A stretch of DNA of 16,034 bases, from the NCBI GenBank assembly GCA_004283105.1, contig SHLN01000030.1, positions 1 through 16,034 of the forward strand. Reading direction: 5' to 3'. The stretch comes from Acidimicrobiia bacterium (GTDB taxonomy: Bacteria; Actinomycetota; Acidimicrobiia; Spongiisociales; SHLN01). How positions within the stretch are numbered: position 1 is the first letter of the stretch; every line of letters starts with the position of its first letter. Positions 1 through 7,353 of this stretch are shown here, piece by piece. Under the pieces are notes generated by a model. The model was not told the origin of the DNA, made no database searches, and was given only the letters and a program-made list of their open reading frames with translations. Position numbers and translations under genes: made by a program.

Positions 1-51
1 GCCATAGCCGATCAGGGCAATTGCGCCCTTTGTGATCTCAATCTCTGTCAT
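1..51 (-). CDS. atpE: F0F1 ATP synthase subunit c (5' end only)
   Basis: Only the first 17 codons are inside the window; the gene continues beyond base 1. They read MTEIEITKGAIALIGYG, which fits the N-terminus and start of the first helix of the proteolipid c subunit that forms the rotor ring of the F0 motor in the membrane. The ATG at 51 is preceded by a strong Shine-Dalgarno AAGGAGG (58-64) at a 6-nt distance. A second ATG 4 nt upstream is in another frame and stops quickly. The position directly after atpB is the normal operon order (a then c). Identity rests on context plus this short peptide. Confidence 0.85.
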   Translation of the reverse strand, partial: MTEIEITKGAIALIGYG

Positions 52-68
52 TCATTTCCTCCTTGAAA

Positions 69-881
69 TCAGTGCTCGGGGTGAACCGACGTTTGAATGT
101 ATACGGCCGAAAGCAGCGTGAAGATGTAAGCCTGCAAGATCGACACGACGACCTCGAACAGGAAGATGGCCAATGCCATGAGCCACCAGAGAGCGCCGAA
201 CACCCCGTTGAAGGTGGCGTTCGAGAAGCCGACGATGTAGACGTACCCCGTCACCAACAAGAGGGTGAGCATGACGTGGCCGGCCACCATGTTGGCAAAG
301 AGCCGGACCGCCAGGCTGAAGGGCCGGACGAGGAAGATCGACACGAGTTCGATGATTCCGACCAGCCAGCGCAGCGCGATCGGAACGTCCTTGGGCCAGA
401 TGATGTGCCCGACATAGCCGAGCCCCTGCTCCTTGAACCCGGCGAACACGAAGATCACCCAGGTGAGAATGGCCAGGAACGCCGGCAGCGCCATGCGGGA
501 CGTGATCGGGAAGTTTATGAACGGGGTCACTTCCATGAGGTTCCCGATGAGGATGAACAGGAAGATCGAGATGAGGTAGGGGGCGTACTTGGCACCCTGC
601 GGTCCGATAATGCCGGTGGCGATCTCGTCCTTGACGAGGCTGAGCAGTCCCTCGACGGCGGCGCCGAACTTGCTGGGAACTACCGAGCGCTTGCGGAGAG
701 CGAAGAAGAGGATCGCTATGACAACGAAGGCGGCCAGGAACATGAGCAGCATCGCCCGATTGACGCCAACACCGAAGAGTTCGAACACGTCGTAGGTCTC
801 AAACAGCTCGTTGACGAACGGAGGGGTGCAGACAACATCGGTCTCGGTCTCGCAATCAAACGCGAGGATCTCTATGTCCAA
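69..881 (-). CDS. atpB: F0F1 ATP synthase subunit a
   Basis: Membrane stator subunit that forms the proton half-channels against the c ring. The 270-residue length and five or so hydrophobic segments are normal. Family marks seen: GNLMEVTPF (113-121), the block SLAVRLFANM (189-198) containing the essential arginine (R193, equivalent to E. coli R210), E178 in the preceding helix, and the final helix with SILQAYIFTLL where Q250 matches the conserved glutamine. The start is TTG at 881: an AGGGAG Shine-Dalgarno lies 5 nt upstream, inside the end of the preceding gene, and no ATG is available before residue 44. It overlaps the upstream atpI-like gene by 10 nt, so translation is probably coupled. 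atpE follows after 17 nt. Confidence 0.96.
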   Translation of the reverse strand: MDIEILAFDCETETDVVCTPPFVNELFETYDVFELFGVGVNRAMLLMFLAAFVVIAILFFALRKRSVVPSKFGAAVEGLLSLVKDEIATGIIGPQGAKYAPYLISIFLFILIGNLMEVTPFINFPITSRMALPAFLAILTWVIFVFAGFKEQGLGYVGHIIWPKDVPIALRWLVGIIELVSIFLVRPFSLAVRLFANMVAGHVMLTLLLVTGYVYIVGFSNATFNGVFGALWWLMALAIFLFEVVVSILQAYIFTLLSAVYIQTSVHPEH

Positions 882-1309
882 TCCAACTCCCTTTCCTTGC
901 CCCGGGCGACGGCCACCGCCTCCAGGCTCAACAGCACCAGATAGGCGGCCACAACCGACAATCCCAGGGCCATCCGGTCAAGCTCGGTGAGGCTACCCAG
1001 CACCAGCAGCGATACGGTAATCAAAATCAGTCGCAGGAAAAAACCGAACAGCGCGGCGGCATGGTACAGCGCCAGGCTGATCTTGGCGGCGATCGACAGC
1101 ATCCACCCGGAGAGCAGGAAATTCCCCACCACTACGGCTACTCCGATGGCGCTCGCCACCGCTCCATCCACACCTCGCAGGAGCCCGAACAGAGTGATGA
1201 GGATGGGAGCCACCCACAGCGCCCGGCGGGCGACATGGCGGGCGATGATTGCCTCGACGTCGACCGTTCCCGGTGTGACGGTGGCCGCCGCGTGCTTATC
1301 CACTGGCAT
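872..1309 (-). CDS. AtpI-like small membrane protein of the ATPase operon
   Basis: A 145-residue protein with about four hydrophobic helices (roughly 32-48, 50-72, 78-108 and 112-134) and charged ends, located directly before atpB. This is the place and build of ATP synthase subunit I (AtpI), a non-stoichiometric assembly or ion-handling factor; sequence conservation in that family is low, so the name is given mainly from context. Start choice is open: ATG at 1309 has its AAGG directly adjacent to it, while the in-frame GTG at 1303 sits 5 nt after AAGGA and may be the true start. Either start overlaps the atpZ-like gene upstream, and the 3' end overlaps atpB by 10 nt. Confidence 0.75.
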   Translation of the reverse strand: MPVDKHAAATVTPGTVDVEAIIARHVARRALWVAPILITLFGLLRGVDGAVASAIGVAVVVGNFLLSGWMLSIAAKISLALYHAAALFGFFLRLILITVSLLVLGSLTELDRMALGLSVVAAYLVLLSLEAVAVARGKERELDWT

Positions 1310-1487
1310 CCTTCAGGTGACGAAACATCACATAGAACCCGGTGATAGATCCGGCAATGATGCCGCTGACGACGAACACCGGCCGGGTCCCGAAGATGTA
1401 GTCGCCACCCAGGCCGAGCAAGAACCCGGCCATGATGGCGCCGAAGAAGTCACCACCGGCAATGAAGTCCTCACCCATCGAGCTCAC
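1296..1487 (-). CDS. AtpZ/AtpI-family two-helix protein
   Basis: A 63-residue protein with two hydrophobic hairpin helices separated by a short polar turn with D and TRP (GGDYIFGTRPVF), the pattern of the AtpZ/AtpI family found at the head of F-ATPase operons; members have been linked to ATPase assembly or Mg/Ca transport. I place the start at GTG 1487 because GGAGG (within 1494-1500) lies 6 nt before it. An ATG three codons later (1478) and an upstream ATG at 1520 are possible, but the latter would put coding sequence over the CRP-like palindrome. It is the first gene of the atp cluster here and its end overlaps the next gene. Confidence 0.75.
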   Translation of the reverse strand: MSSMGEDFIAGGDFFGAIMAGFLLGLGGDYIFGTRPVFVVSGIIAGSITGFYVMFRHLKDASG

Positions 1488-1503
1488 TCGGCGCCTCCCA
1501 GGC

Positions 1504-1523
1504 TTTGTGATCCGGTTCACAAA
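1504..1523. promoter_or_regulatory. CRP/FNR-family operator-like palindrome
   Basis: Perfect inverted repeat TTTGTGA-N6-TCACAAA, containing the full CRP consensus TGTGA-N6-TCACA, with CCGG symmetric in the centre. It lies 17 bp upstream of the atpZ-like start codon and touches the -10-like hexamer at 1521-1526. Actinobacterial Crp/GlxR regulators recognise this consensus. Binding at the transcription start would be expected to repress, but the effect is inference. Confidence 0.7.
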
Positions 1524-1549
1524 TTAGCGGACCGGCCCCGCCGGCCCAA
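1521..1549 (-). promoter_or_regulatory. candidate promoter of the atp operon
   Basis: On the minus strand TTGGGC (1544-1549) and TAATTT (1521-1526) are separated by 17 bp in the 83-bp gap after glyA. Each hexamer is an imperfect match. A start near 1514 would fall inside the CRP-like palindrome. Suggestive only. Confidence 0.4.
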
Positions 1550-1570
1550 CCGATGTGTCGGCCCGCCGGC

Positions 1571-2842
1571 TCATACGTGCCCGGGGAACTCGGCCGGGTA
1601 CGGCGGAAACGCTGCCACGAGCTCGGAGACACCGTCGGCGATTTCCTTGAGAGCCGTCTCATCGTCTCGCTTGGCGATCGTGTCGAGGATGAGCGACCCG
1701 AGCCGCTCCATCTCCCCTTCTCGCATTCCGCAGGTGGTCACCGACGGCGTCCCGATCCGCAGGCCGCTCGTGACGAATGGGGGCCGCGGGTCGTTGGGGA
1801 TGGCGTTGCGGTTCAGCGTGATGCCGACGCCATCGAGCACGACGGCCGCTTCCTTGCCGGTCAGGTCTTCGTCGAGGCTCCGCAGGTCGAGCAGCATGAG
1901 GTGGTTGTCGGTTCCCCCCGACACGACCCGCAGCCCGCCCGCCTGGAGGGTGCCGGCCAGGGCCTGGGCGTTGCGGATGACCTGCACCGCATACTCCTGA
2001 TACTCGGCGGTCATCGCCTCGTGGAAGGCGACGGCTTTGCCTGCGATCTGACTGAAGATGGCTCCGCCCTGGTAGCCGGGGAACACGGCCTTGTTGATGG
2101 CCTTGCCGTACTCCTCCTTGCTGAGGATGAGCCCGCCCCGGGCTCCGCGAATCGCCTTGTGGGTGGTGGCGGTGACGATGTCGGCGTAGTCCATGGGGTT
2201 CGGCATCGCTTTGCCGGCGACGAGGCCGATGAAGTGGGCGGCGTCGACGAGGAAAATGGCGCCGATCTCATCGGCGATGGAACGGAACGCTTCGTAATCG
2301 AGGTGGCGGGAATAGGCCGAATACCCCGCCACGATCATCTTCGGCTGATTCTCAACCGCCAGCCGGCGCACCTCGTCCATCTCGATGAGCTCCGTCTCGG
2401 GATTCAGCCCGTAGGACACGAAGTTGAACAACGCGCCGCTGAAGCTGACGTGGCTCCCGTGGGTGAGGTGTCCGCCGTGATCGAGCGACATTCCCATGAT
2501 GGTGTCGCCCGATTCGAGCACGGCAAAGTAGGCGGCCATGTTGGCCTGGCTTCCCGAGTGAGGCTGAACGTTGGCGAAGTCGGCCGCGAACAGCTCCTTG
2601 GCCCGATCGATGGCGAGTTGCTCGAGCTGGTCGGTGAACTCACACCCCTCGTAATACCTGCGCCGGGGATAGCCCTCGGCGTACTTGTTGGTGAACACCG
2701 AGCCGCTTGCCTCCATAACGGCCCGCGAAGCGAAGTTCTCAGAGGCGATGAGCTGGATGCCCGATTCCTGGCGGGTCAGCTCGGATTGGATGAGATCGGC
2801 GACGATCGGGTCGACGTCGGCTACGGAACGAGGGTCGGTCAT
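1571..2842 (-). CDS. glyA: serine hydroxymethyltransferase
   Basis: PLP enzyme of the cytoplasm that converts serine and tetrahydrofolate to glycine and 5,10-methylene-THF, the main source of one-carbon units. The 423-residue length is typical. Landmarks: SENFAS (34-39), YAEGYPRRRYYEGC (54-67), VQPHSGSQAN (92-101), the LxHGGHLTHG block (120-129), D200 and H203 near the cofactor, Schiff-base lysine K229, and TSGLRIGTPSVTT (358-370) with substrate-binding R362. The lysine context is ATTHKAIRGARGG rather than the common TTTHKTLRGPRGG, a conservative variant. The ATG at 2842 has AAGGA (2851-2855) eight bases upstream. It lies 41 nt after the SRPBCC gene and 83 nt before the ATPase genes. Confidence 0.97.
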   Translation of the reverse strand: MTDPRSVADVDPIVADLIQSELTRQESGIQLIASENFASRAVMEASGSVFTNKYAEGYPRRRYYEGCEFTDQLEQLAIDRAKELFAADFANVQPHSGSQANMAAYFAVLESGDTIMGMSLDHGGHLTHGSHVSFSGALFNFVSYGLNPETELIEMDEVRRLAVENQPKMIVAGYSAYSRHLDYEAFRSIADEIGAIFLVDAAHFIGLVAGKAMPNPMDYADIVTATTHKAIRGARGGLILSKEEYGKAINKAVFPGYQGGAIFSQIAGKAVAFHEAMTAEYQEYAVQVIRNAQALAGTLQAGGLRVVSGGTDNHLMLLDLRSLDEDLTGKEAAVVLDGVGITLNRNAIPNDPRPPFVTSGLRIGTPSVTTCGMREGEMERLGSLILDTIAKRDDETALKEIADGVSELVAAFPPYPAEFPGHV

Positions 2843-2883
2843 TGATGGGCTCCTTCGACCGCGTCAGGCTAGTGCCCTGCCCC

Positions 2884-3303
2884 TCAGTCGTCCGAGAGAA
2901 CCCCGCGCAACCGCTCAACAAAATGCTTCCACCCGTCGACATACCCCTGTCGCTCGTCGGGATCGTCGCCGTGCGTGTGCTCGATGGTCAGCCGTGTGCC
3001 GCCACCGGCCTCCTCGAACCCGATGTCGACGGTGCTCGGCGGGAGCGGCTCGTGGGTGAACGACCAGGTGAACACGAGGCGCCGCCCCGGGTCGGTCACG
3101 ATGAATTGCCCGACGAGACGGACGTCCTGGCCCGGCCAGGCGAATTCGTAGAGGCCGTCGGCGCGCTCATCGACCGAAGCCTGCTCCGGCCACCATGTGG
3201 TCAGAAGCTCGGGATCGGTGAAGTACCGGTACACCTCGAGTGGGGATGCCGAGACATCTCCGACGAGACGCGCCACTCCCCTGGGACTATCTACAACTTT
3301 CAT
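2884..3303 (-). CDS. SRPBCC (AHSA1-like) domain protein
   Basis: A 139-residue single-domain protein of the START/Bet v1 superfamily, closest in pattern to the Activator-of-Hsp90-ATPase-1-like (DUF-type SRPBCC) group. Seen: an N-terminal strand then SASPLEVYRYFTDPELLTTWW (19-38), the helix-turn with paired Trp that is typical of the group; alternating strands RLVGQFIVTDPGRRLVFTW; GGGTRLTIEHTH; and the closing amphipathic helix GWKHFVERLRGVL. These folds bind small hydrophobic ligands, but ligand and role cannot be told here. The ATG at 3303 has GAAGG six bases upstream. It may be read with glyA, 41 nt downstream; nothing suggests a functional link. Confidence 0.85.
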   Translation of the reverse strand: MKVVDSPRGVARLVGDVSASPLEVYRYFTDPELLTTWWPEQASVDERADGLYEFAWPGQDVRLVGQFIVTDPGRRLVFTWSFTHEPLPPSTVDIGFEEAGGGTRLTIEHTHGDDPDERQGYVDGWKHFVERLRGVLSDD

Positions 3304-3352
3304 CGGCCGCCTTCATTCCAACCATACCGGCCGGAGCGGCCGAGTTGCTGTT

Positions 3353-3925
3353 TCAATCGATGACGAGCGGCCCCTGCCGCAGCACCGTTGCCGGCTCGGT
3401 TGTCACATCGAGCACCGTGGAAGCGGTGCCGGCACCGCCCTCGCCTGCCAGATACCCGATCACCGAGTCCCCGAAGATCGCCCGGGCGTCCACGTCGCCC
3501 ACGGCCGGGTCTTCCCCGCTTCGGTTGGCGGACGAGACTGCGAGCGCTCCGGCGATGGTGAGCAGCTCGAGGGCGACCGGATGCTGGGGAACCCGCACCC
3601 CAACGGTTCCTCTCGCCTGGTCTCCGATCCAGGCCGGGAGGTCCCGCGCCGCTTCGAGCACCATGGTGAGCGGTCCCGGCCAGTAGCGGTCGGCGAGCCT
3701 GCTCGCCCGCTCCGAGATCACACAGAGCTCCCGGGCTTGTTGCAGGTCGGCCACGAGCAGGGCGACCGGATGCTCGGGACCGCGCCCTTTGAGATCGAAC
3801 AGGGCGTTCATGCCGTCCTCGGACCATGGATAGGCGGCGATCCCGTAGACGGTGTCGGTCGGAACGCCGACCAGCTTGCCGGCGTTGAGGGCGACCACTG
3901 CCTCCAGCACGGTGAACGGGTGCAT
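3353..3925 (-). CDS. L-threonylcarbamoyladenylate synthase (Sua5/YrdC/TsaC)
   Basis: Makes threonylcarbamoyl-AMP from threonine, bicarbonate and ATP, the first step of t6A37 tRNA modification. At 190 residues it is a stand-alone YrdC domain without the C-terminal Sua5 extension. Motifs: GKLVGVPTDTVYGIA (16-30), the LKGRGPEHPVALLVAD segment with the conserved K and R, YWPGPLTMVL (81-90), GVRVPQHP, AVSSANRSGEDP and STVLDVT. The ATG at 3925 is the only start possible (an in-frame TAG lies four codons upstream), yet it has no Shine-Dalgarno; instead a 7-bp inverted repeat (3929-3946) sits just before it. It follows prmC in the usual actinobacterial order. Confidence 0.94.
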   Translation of the reverse strand: MHPFTVLEAVVALNAGKLVGVPTDTVYGIAAYPWSEDGMNALFDLKGRGPEHPVALLVADLQQARELCVISERASRLADRYWPGPLTMVLEAARDLPAWIGDQARGTVGVRVPQHPVALELLTIAGALAVSSANRSGEDPAVGDVDARAIFGDSVIGYLAGEGGAGTASTVLDVTTEPATVLRQGPLVID

Positions 3926-3928
3926 GGG

Positions 3929-3946
3929 GGCAGGCTACTGCCTGCC
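3929..3946 (-). repeat. 7-bp inverted repeat at the Sua5 start
   Basis: GGCAGGC-(4 nt)-GCCTGCC, a perfect 7-bp stem with a 4-nt loop, ends 4 bp before the Sua5 ATG in the 47-bp prmC-Sua5 gap. It has no U-tract, so it is a poor intrinsic terminator. It could act as an RNA hairpin at the ribosome entry site or be a by-product of the adjoining heptamer repeats. Confidence 0.5.
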
Positions 3947-3948
3947 GG

Positions 3949-3976
3949 CGATCAGCGATCAGCAATCCGCAGCTAG
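3949..3976. repeat. heptamer repeat, locus A (after prmC)
   Basis: Two exact tandem copies of cgatcag (3949-3962), flanked in the same 7-bp phase by degenerate units caatccg and cagctag. The last unit contains the prmC stop codon. Confidence 0.55.
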
Positions 3977-4785
3977 CGGTTTCCTTCGATGCAGCTGGTG
4001 GCGCCGCGATAACCCGCCAGGATCCTCGGCTTGCCGGCCAGGTCTTGATAGACGACACACTGGAAATCGGCGAAGAGCTCCATGGCACGATCGGCCTGGG
4101 TCTCGCCGATCTCGATGAACACCCATCCCCCCGGCTTCACCCAGTAGAAGGCCTGTTCGGCAAGGCGAACGAGGATCTCATCGCCGACCGGACCGGCGAA
4201 CAGGGCCCTGGCAGGCTCGTGCTCCCCCACCTCGGCGGGAAGGTCATCCCCGTCGGCTACATACGGCGGGTTGGAGACCAACAGGTCGACATGCCCCCGC
4301 ATCCCGAACGGGAGGGCACCGAATAGATCACCGCCCAGCACCGTCACACCGGCCTGCTCGACGTTCTCCCGGGCCAGGTCGAGCGCATCGGCGTCGACAT
4401 CGGTTGCATAGACGCGGGCGTCTGGGAACGCATGCTTGAGGGCGAGCGCCAGGGCGCCGCTTCCCGTCCCGATGTCGACGATGACGGTGCTCTCGTCGGC
4501 CGTGCCGAGCGCCGCCACCGCCCGTTCCCACAGCACCTCTGTCTCCGGACGGGGAATGAGCACCCGGGGATCGACCCTCACTTCGATGGGCCCGAATTGG
4601 ACCGTCCCCTCGATGTATTGAAGCGGTTCGCCGCGCAGGCGCCGATCGACGTAGCCGGCGAAGGCCGCTGCCTCAACGTCGGTGAGCTCGTCCCGCATGG
4701 CAACGCCGGTGGCATCGAGTCCGGTGGCGAGTTGCACGAGACGACGGGCCTCGTGGTCGGGCAAGCCGGTGGACGGCGCCTTCAC
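3973..4785 (-). CDS. prmC: release factor glutamine N5-methyltransferase
   Basis: SAM-dependent enzyme that methylates the glutamine of the GGQ motif in RF1/RF2, raising termination efficiency. It has 270 residues: N-terminal helical domain with GEPLQYIEG (52-60), the RVLIPRPETE linker (74-83), SAM-binding motif I IVDIGTGSGALAL (102-114), acidic TDVDADAL, and the catalytic SNPPYV (171-176) that binds the target glutamine. The GTG start at 4785 overlaps the prfA stop codon as GTGA, so it is translationally coupled to its own substrate's gene. The C-terminus ends in a heptamer-repeat tract. Confidence 0.96.
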   Translation of the reverse strand: MKAPSTGLPDHEARRLVQLATGLDATGVAMRDELTDVEAAAFAGYVDRRLRGEPLQYIEGTVQFGPIEVRVDPRVLIPRPETEVLWERAVAALGTADESTVIVDIGTGSGALALALKHAFPDARVYATDVDADALDLARENVEQAGVTVLGGDLFGALPFGMRGHVDLLVSNPPYVADGDDLPAEVGEHEPARALFAGPVGDEILVRLAEQAFYWVKPGGWVFIEIGETQADRAMELFADFQCVVYQDLAGKPRILAGYRGATSCIEGNR

Positions 4786-5870
4786 GCCTCGTCGGCCCCG
4801 GTGAGCAGGCGCGCCTGCTGGTCGAGGGTGAGCGCGTCGATGAACGAGTCCAGGTCGCCCTCGAGGATGGTGGGCAGCTGGCTGATGGTGAGGCCGATGC
4901 GGTGGTCGGTGACCCGGTTCTCCTTGAAGTTGTAGGTGCGAATCTTCTCGGAGCGGTCACCGGTCCCGACCATCTCCCGACGGCTGGCAGACAGCTCGGC
5001 CTGCTGGGCATCGAGCTGATTCTGGAGGAGCCGGGCACGGAGAATGCGAAACGCCTTCTCCTTGTTCTGGAGCTGGCTCTTCTCGTCCTGGCAGCTCACC
5101 TTGATGCCGGTGGGAAGGTGGGTGAGACGGATGGCCGAGTCTGTGGTGTTTACCGACTGGCCACCGGGACCACTCGACCGAAACGTGTCGACCTTCACGT
5201 CGTTGAGGTCGAGCTCGACCTCGACCTCTTCGGCCTCGGGAAGCACTGCCACACTGGCCGTCGAGGTGTGAATGCGGCCCTGCGATTCGGTCTTAGGCAC
5301 TCGCTGGACGCGGTGCACCCCGGCCTCGAACTTGAGGCGCGAGTACGCCCCGGTTCCCTTGACGGCGAATGTGACCTCTTTGTATCCGCCCCCCTCGGCC
5401 TCCGACACTTCGAGCGCCTCAGCGTTCCAGCCGTGGTTCTCGGCGTAGCGCTGGTACATGCGGGTGAGGTCGCCGGCCCAGAGCGCCGCCTCGTCACCTC
5501 CGGCCGCCGCCCGGACCTCAATGATGACGTCCTTGTCGTCGTTGGGATCCTTCGGCACGAGGAGGAGGTGGAGTTTGGCGACGAGCGCCTCCGCCTCGGC
5601 CTCCTTCGTCTCCACCTGCTCGCGGAAAAAGGCAAGCATCTCTTCGTCCGACTCCGCATTGGCCAGCTCGCGAGCTTCGTCGGCTTCGGTACTGGCTGCC
5701 TGATAGGCGTGATACGTCTCAACCAGCGGCTTGAGCTCCGAGTGGTGCTTGGCTACTTCCGTGTAGCGGAGCTGATCGCCGGCAATGTCGGGATCGGCCA
5801 TGTCGACGAGCGTCTGGTCGTAGGACGCCTCAACCTCGGCCATCCTGGTGACGAGCTGGGCATCGATCAT
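4782..5870 (-). CDS. prfA: peptide chain release factor 1
   Basis: Class I release factor that reads UAA and UAG. The 362 residues have the usual layout: helical domain 1 with an acidic coiled region (60-100), codon-recognition loop with the P-x-T tripeptide (P192-K193-T194, the RF1 rather than the SPF RF2 type) followed by ESQGRIHTS, and SSGPGGQSVNTTDSAIRLTH with the catalytic GGQ at 236-238, the residue modified by PrmC. The late segment GDRSEKIRTYNF is also standard. The ATG at 5870 overlaps the DUF1385 stop as ATGA, and the 3' end overlaps prmC. Confidence 0.98.
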   Translation of the reverse strand: MIDAQLVTRMAEVEASYDQTLVDMADPDIAGDQLRYTEVAKHHSELKPLVETYHAYQAASTEADEARELANAESDEEMLAFFREQVETKEAEAEALVAKLHLLLVPKDPNDDKDVIIEVRAAAGGDEAALWAGDLTRMYQRYAENHGWNAEALEVSEAEGGGYKEVTFAVKGTGAYSRLKFEAGVHRVQRVPKTESQGRIHTSTASVAVLPEAEEVEVELDLNDVKVDTFRSSGPGGQSVNTTDSAIRLTHLPTGIKVSCQDEKSQLQNKEKAFRILRARLLQNQLDAQQAELSASRREMVGTGDRSEKIRTYNFKENRVTDHRIGLTISQLPTILEGDLDSFIDALTLDQQARLLTGADEA

Positions 5871-6901
5871 TGAACGGCGCCCCAGGCCGCCTCACACACC
5901 GGCCCGCGGCCGAACACCTCGTCGCGAGCCTCACCGGGAATAGCAGCCAGCAGGCTGGCAATGGCAACTTCAACCTGGCCATCGTCTGGCTCTTTCGTGG
6001 TGAGGCGTTGCAGCTCGATGCCGGGCCGGGAGAGGAAGTGGAGCCACGGCTTGGCGTCGGACAGCTTGAGGACCTCATAGGACAGGCCGGCGATGACCGG
6101 GATGAGGATGATGCGGCTCATGACGAGCCAGAAGACGTTCGGCTCGAACACTCCAACGAGGGTGAACACGAGCACGGAAAGCAAAACCACGAGGAGAAGG
6201 AAACTCGTCCCGCAGCGCGGGTGCATCGTCCGGTATTTCTGGACGTTCTCCACGATCATCGGATCGCCCGCCTCATAGGCATAGATGGATTTGTGTTCCG
6301 CCCCGTGATACTCGAACACCCGCCGGATGTCGGCAGAACGGCCGATGAGCCAGATATACCCCACCAGGATGCCAACCCGGATGACGCCCTCGGCGACGTT
6401 GAACACAACCGCGTTTGACTCACCCAGCAGGTTCTCGACCAGCCGGGCCCCGCCGAGCGGGAGCAACATGAACACCCCGATGAAGAAGACCACTGCGATC
6501 GACATGGCGATAGCAAGGTCGGTTCGGTTCAGTTCGTTTCCCTGTTCGATCCGACGAGCGGCCCGCTTCTTGCGCCAGCCGGCGAATGGGCCGGTGGCGT
6601 TCTCCGCCACGTTCTTGAGGCGCGCCATCTCCTTCTCGTCCTCCTCGGTCGAGGCGATCTGGGCCGACCACGTCAGGGCCCGGAAACCGAGGCTGAGTGA
6701 CTCGCCGAGCACGAGAACGCCACGCACGAACGGAACCCGGGCAAGCCGGGAACGGGAGGAGAGACGCGGGAGATCGTCCGATCGGGTCTCGATCTCGCCG
6801 TCGGGACGGCGGACTGCGACAGACCACGCTTGTGGGCTGCGGATCATGACCCCTTCGATGACGGCCTGACCGCCGACGGTCGAGCCAGGCGGCTGGCTCA
6901 T
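5867..6901 (-). CDS. DUF1385 (YqhQ-like) membrane protein
   Basis: A 344-residue integral membrane protein of the DUF1385 family, function unknown. Marks: N-terminal GGQAVIEGVMI (10-20), the family signature; RGVLVLGESLSLG; a charged cytoplasmic stretch (86-127); hydrophobic helices near 129-149, 170-187, 232-251 and 256-274; and the conserved EYHGAEHKSIYAYE (197-210) and HPRCGTSFL (227-235). The His/Glu/Cys residues conserved in that loop could bind a metal, which is inference. It starts at ATG 6901, 4 nt after the rpmE stop, and overlaps prfA by 4 nt. The rpmE-DUF1385-prfA-prmC order recurs in Actinomycetota, suggesting co-expression with translation genes. Confidence 0.93.
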   Translation of the reverse strand: MSQPPGSTVGGQAVIEGVMIRSPQAWSVAVRRPDGEIETRSDDLPRLSSRSRLARVPFVRGVLVLGESLSLGFRALTWSAQIASTEEDEKEMARLKNVAENATGPFAGWRKKRAARRIEQGNELNRTDLAIAMSIAVVFFIGVFMLLPLGGARLVENLLGESNAVVFNVAEGVIRVGILVGYIWLIGRSADIRRVFEYHGAEHKSIYAYEAGDPMIVENVQKYRTMHPRCGTSFLLLVVLLSVLVFTLVGVFEPNVFWLVMSRIILIPVIAGLSYEVLKLSDAKPWLHFLSRPGIELQRLTTKEPDDGQVEVAIASLLAAIPGEARDEVFGRGPVCEAAWGAVQ

Positions 6902-6905
6902 GGAG

Positions 6906-7337
6906 TTACTCTTTCGGGGCTTCGGCCGGGTTCTCGGCGGCTACCTTCTCGGCGGCGGCCTTTGCCTTGGCGAGACGCTCGGCCTTGGCCGCTTCCGCCT
7001 CTACCTCTTTGGGAGTCCGGCGGGTGCGGATCGGCTTCGAGGCGCCGGCCTTGGCAGCCGAGGTCGGCTTGGCGGCGGCTTCTTTGATCTTCGTTGACGC
7101 GGCCCGCTTGGCCTTCTTGGCTTCGACGGCAGAGGTGTCGGTCTTCTCGGTGCGCTTGCGAAACCGCTCCACCCGGCCACCGGAGTCGACCAGCTTCTGG
7201 CGTCCGGTGTAGAAGGGATGGCATTCGTTGCACAGCTCGGCAGTCAGCTTCTCGCGGGTCGAGCGGGTTACGAACTCGTTGCCACAGGAGCAATGGACCG
7301 TGGTCTCGACGTAGGCGGGATGGATATCTGTCTTCAC
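6906..7337 (-). CDS. rpmE: 50S ribosomal protein bL31 with long Ala/Lys tail
   Basis: Residues 1-60 are a standard zinc-type bL31: KTDIHPAYVETTVHCSCGN with C16 and C18, LCNECHPFYTG with C36 and C39 (a four-Cys zinc site), then GRVERFRKR. Normal L31 ends near residue 70; here the frame continues to 143 with a low-complexity tail rich in Ala, Lys and Glu (about 65-143) that looks like the tails of histone-like or RNA-binding proteins. The start is GTG at 7337, giving the family N-terminus (V/M-K-T-D-I-H-P), with AAGGA 8 nt upstream. It follows rho by 16 nt and precedes DUF1385 by 4 nt. Confidence 0.94.
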   Translation of the reverse strand: MKTDIHPAYVETTVHCSCGNEFVTRSTREKLTAELCNECHPFYTGRQKLVDSGGRVERFRKRTEKTDTSAVEAKKAKRAASTKIKEAAAKPTSAAKAGASKPIRTRRTPKEVEAEAAKAERLAKAKAAAEKVAAENPAEAPKE

Positions 7338-7353
7338 GTGCTTCGTCCTTCTC

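Noticed and set aside
1553..2845. Long open frame on the plus strand opposite glyA (and similar ones opposite prfA, rho, hom and lysA)
   Set aside because: These are mirror frames in GC-rich DNA; the minus frames have full family motifs, and the plus frames have none and lack ribosome sites.
4782..5870. Altered stop-codon reading by RF1 because the tripeptide is PKT, not PAT
   Set aside because: The middle residue varies naturally in RF1 (A, V, E, K), and the flanking P and T are intact.
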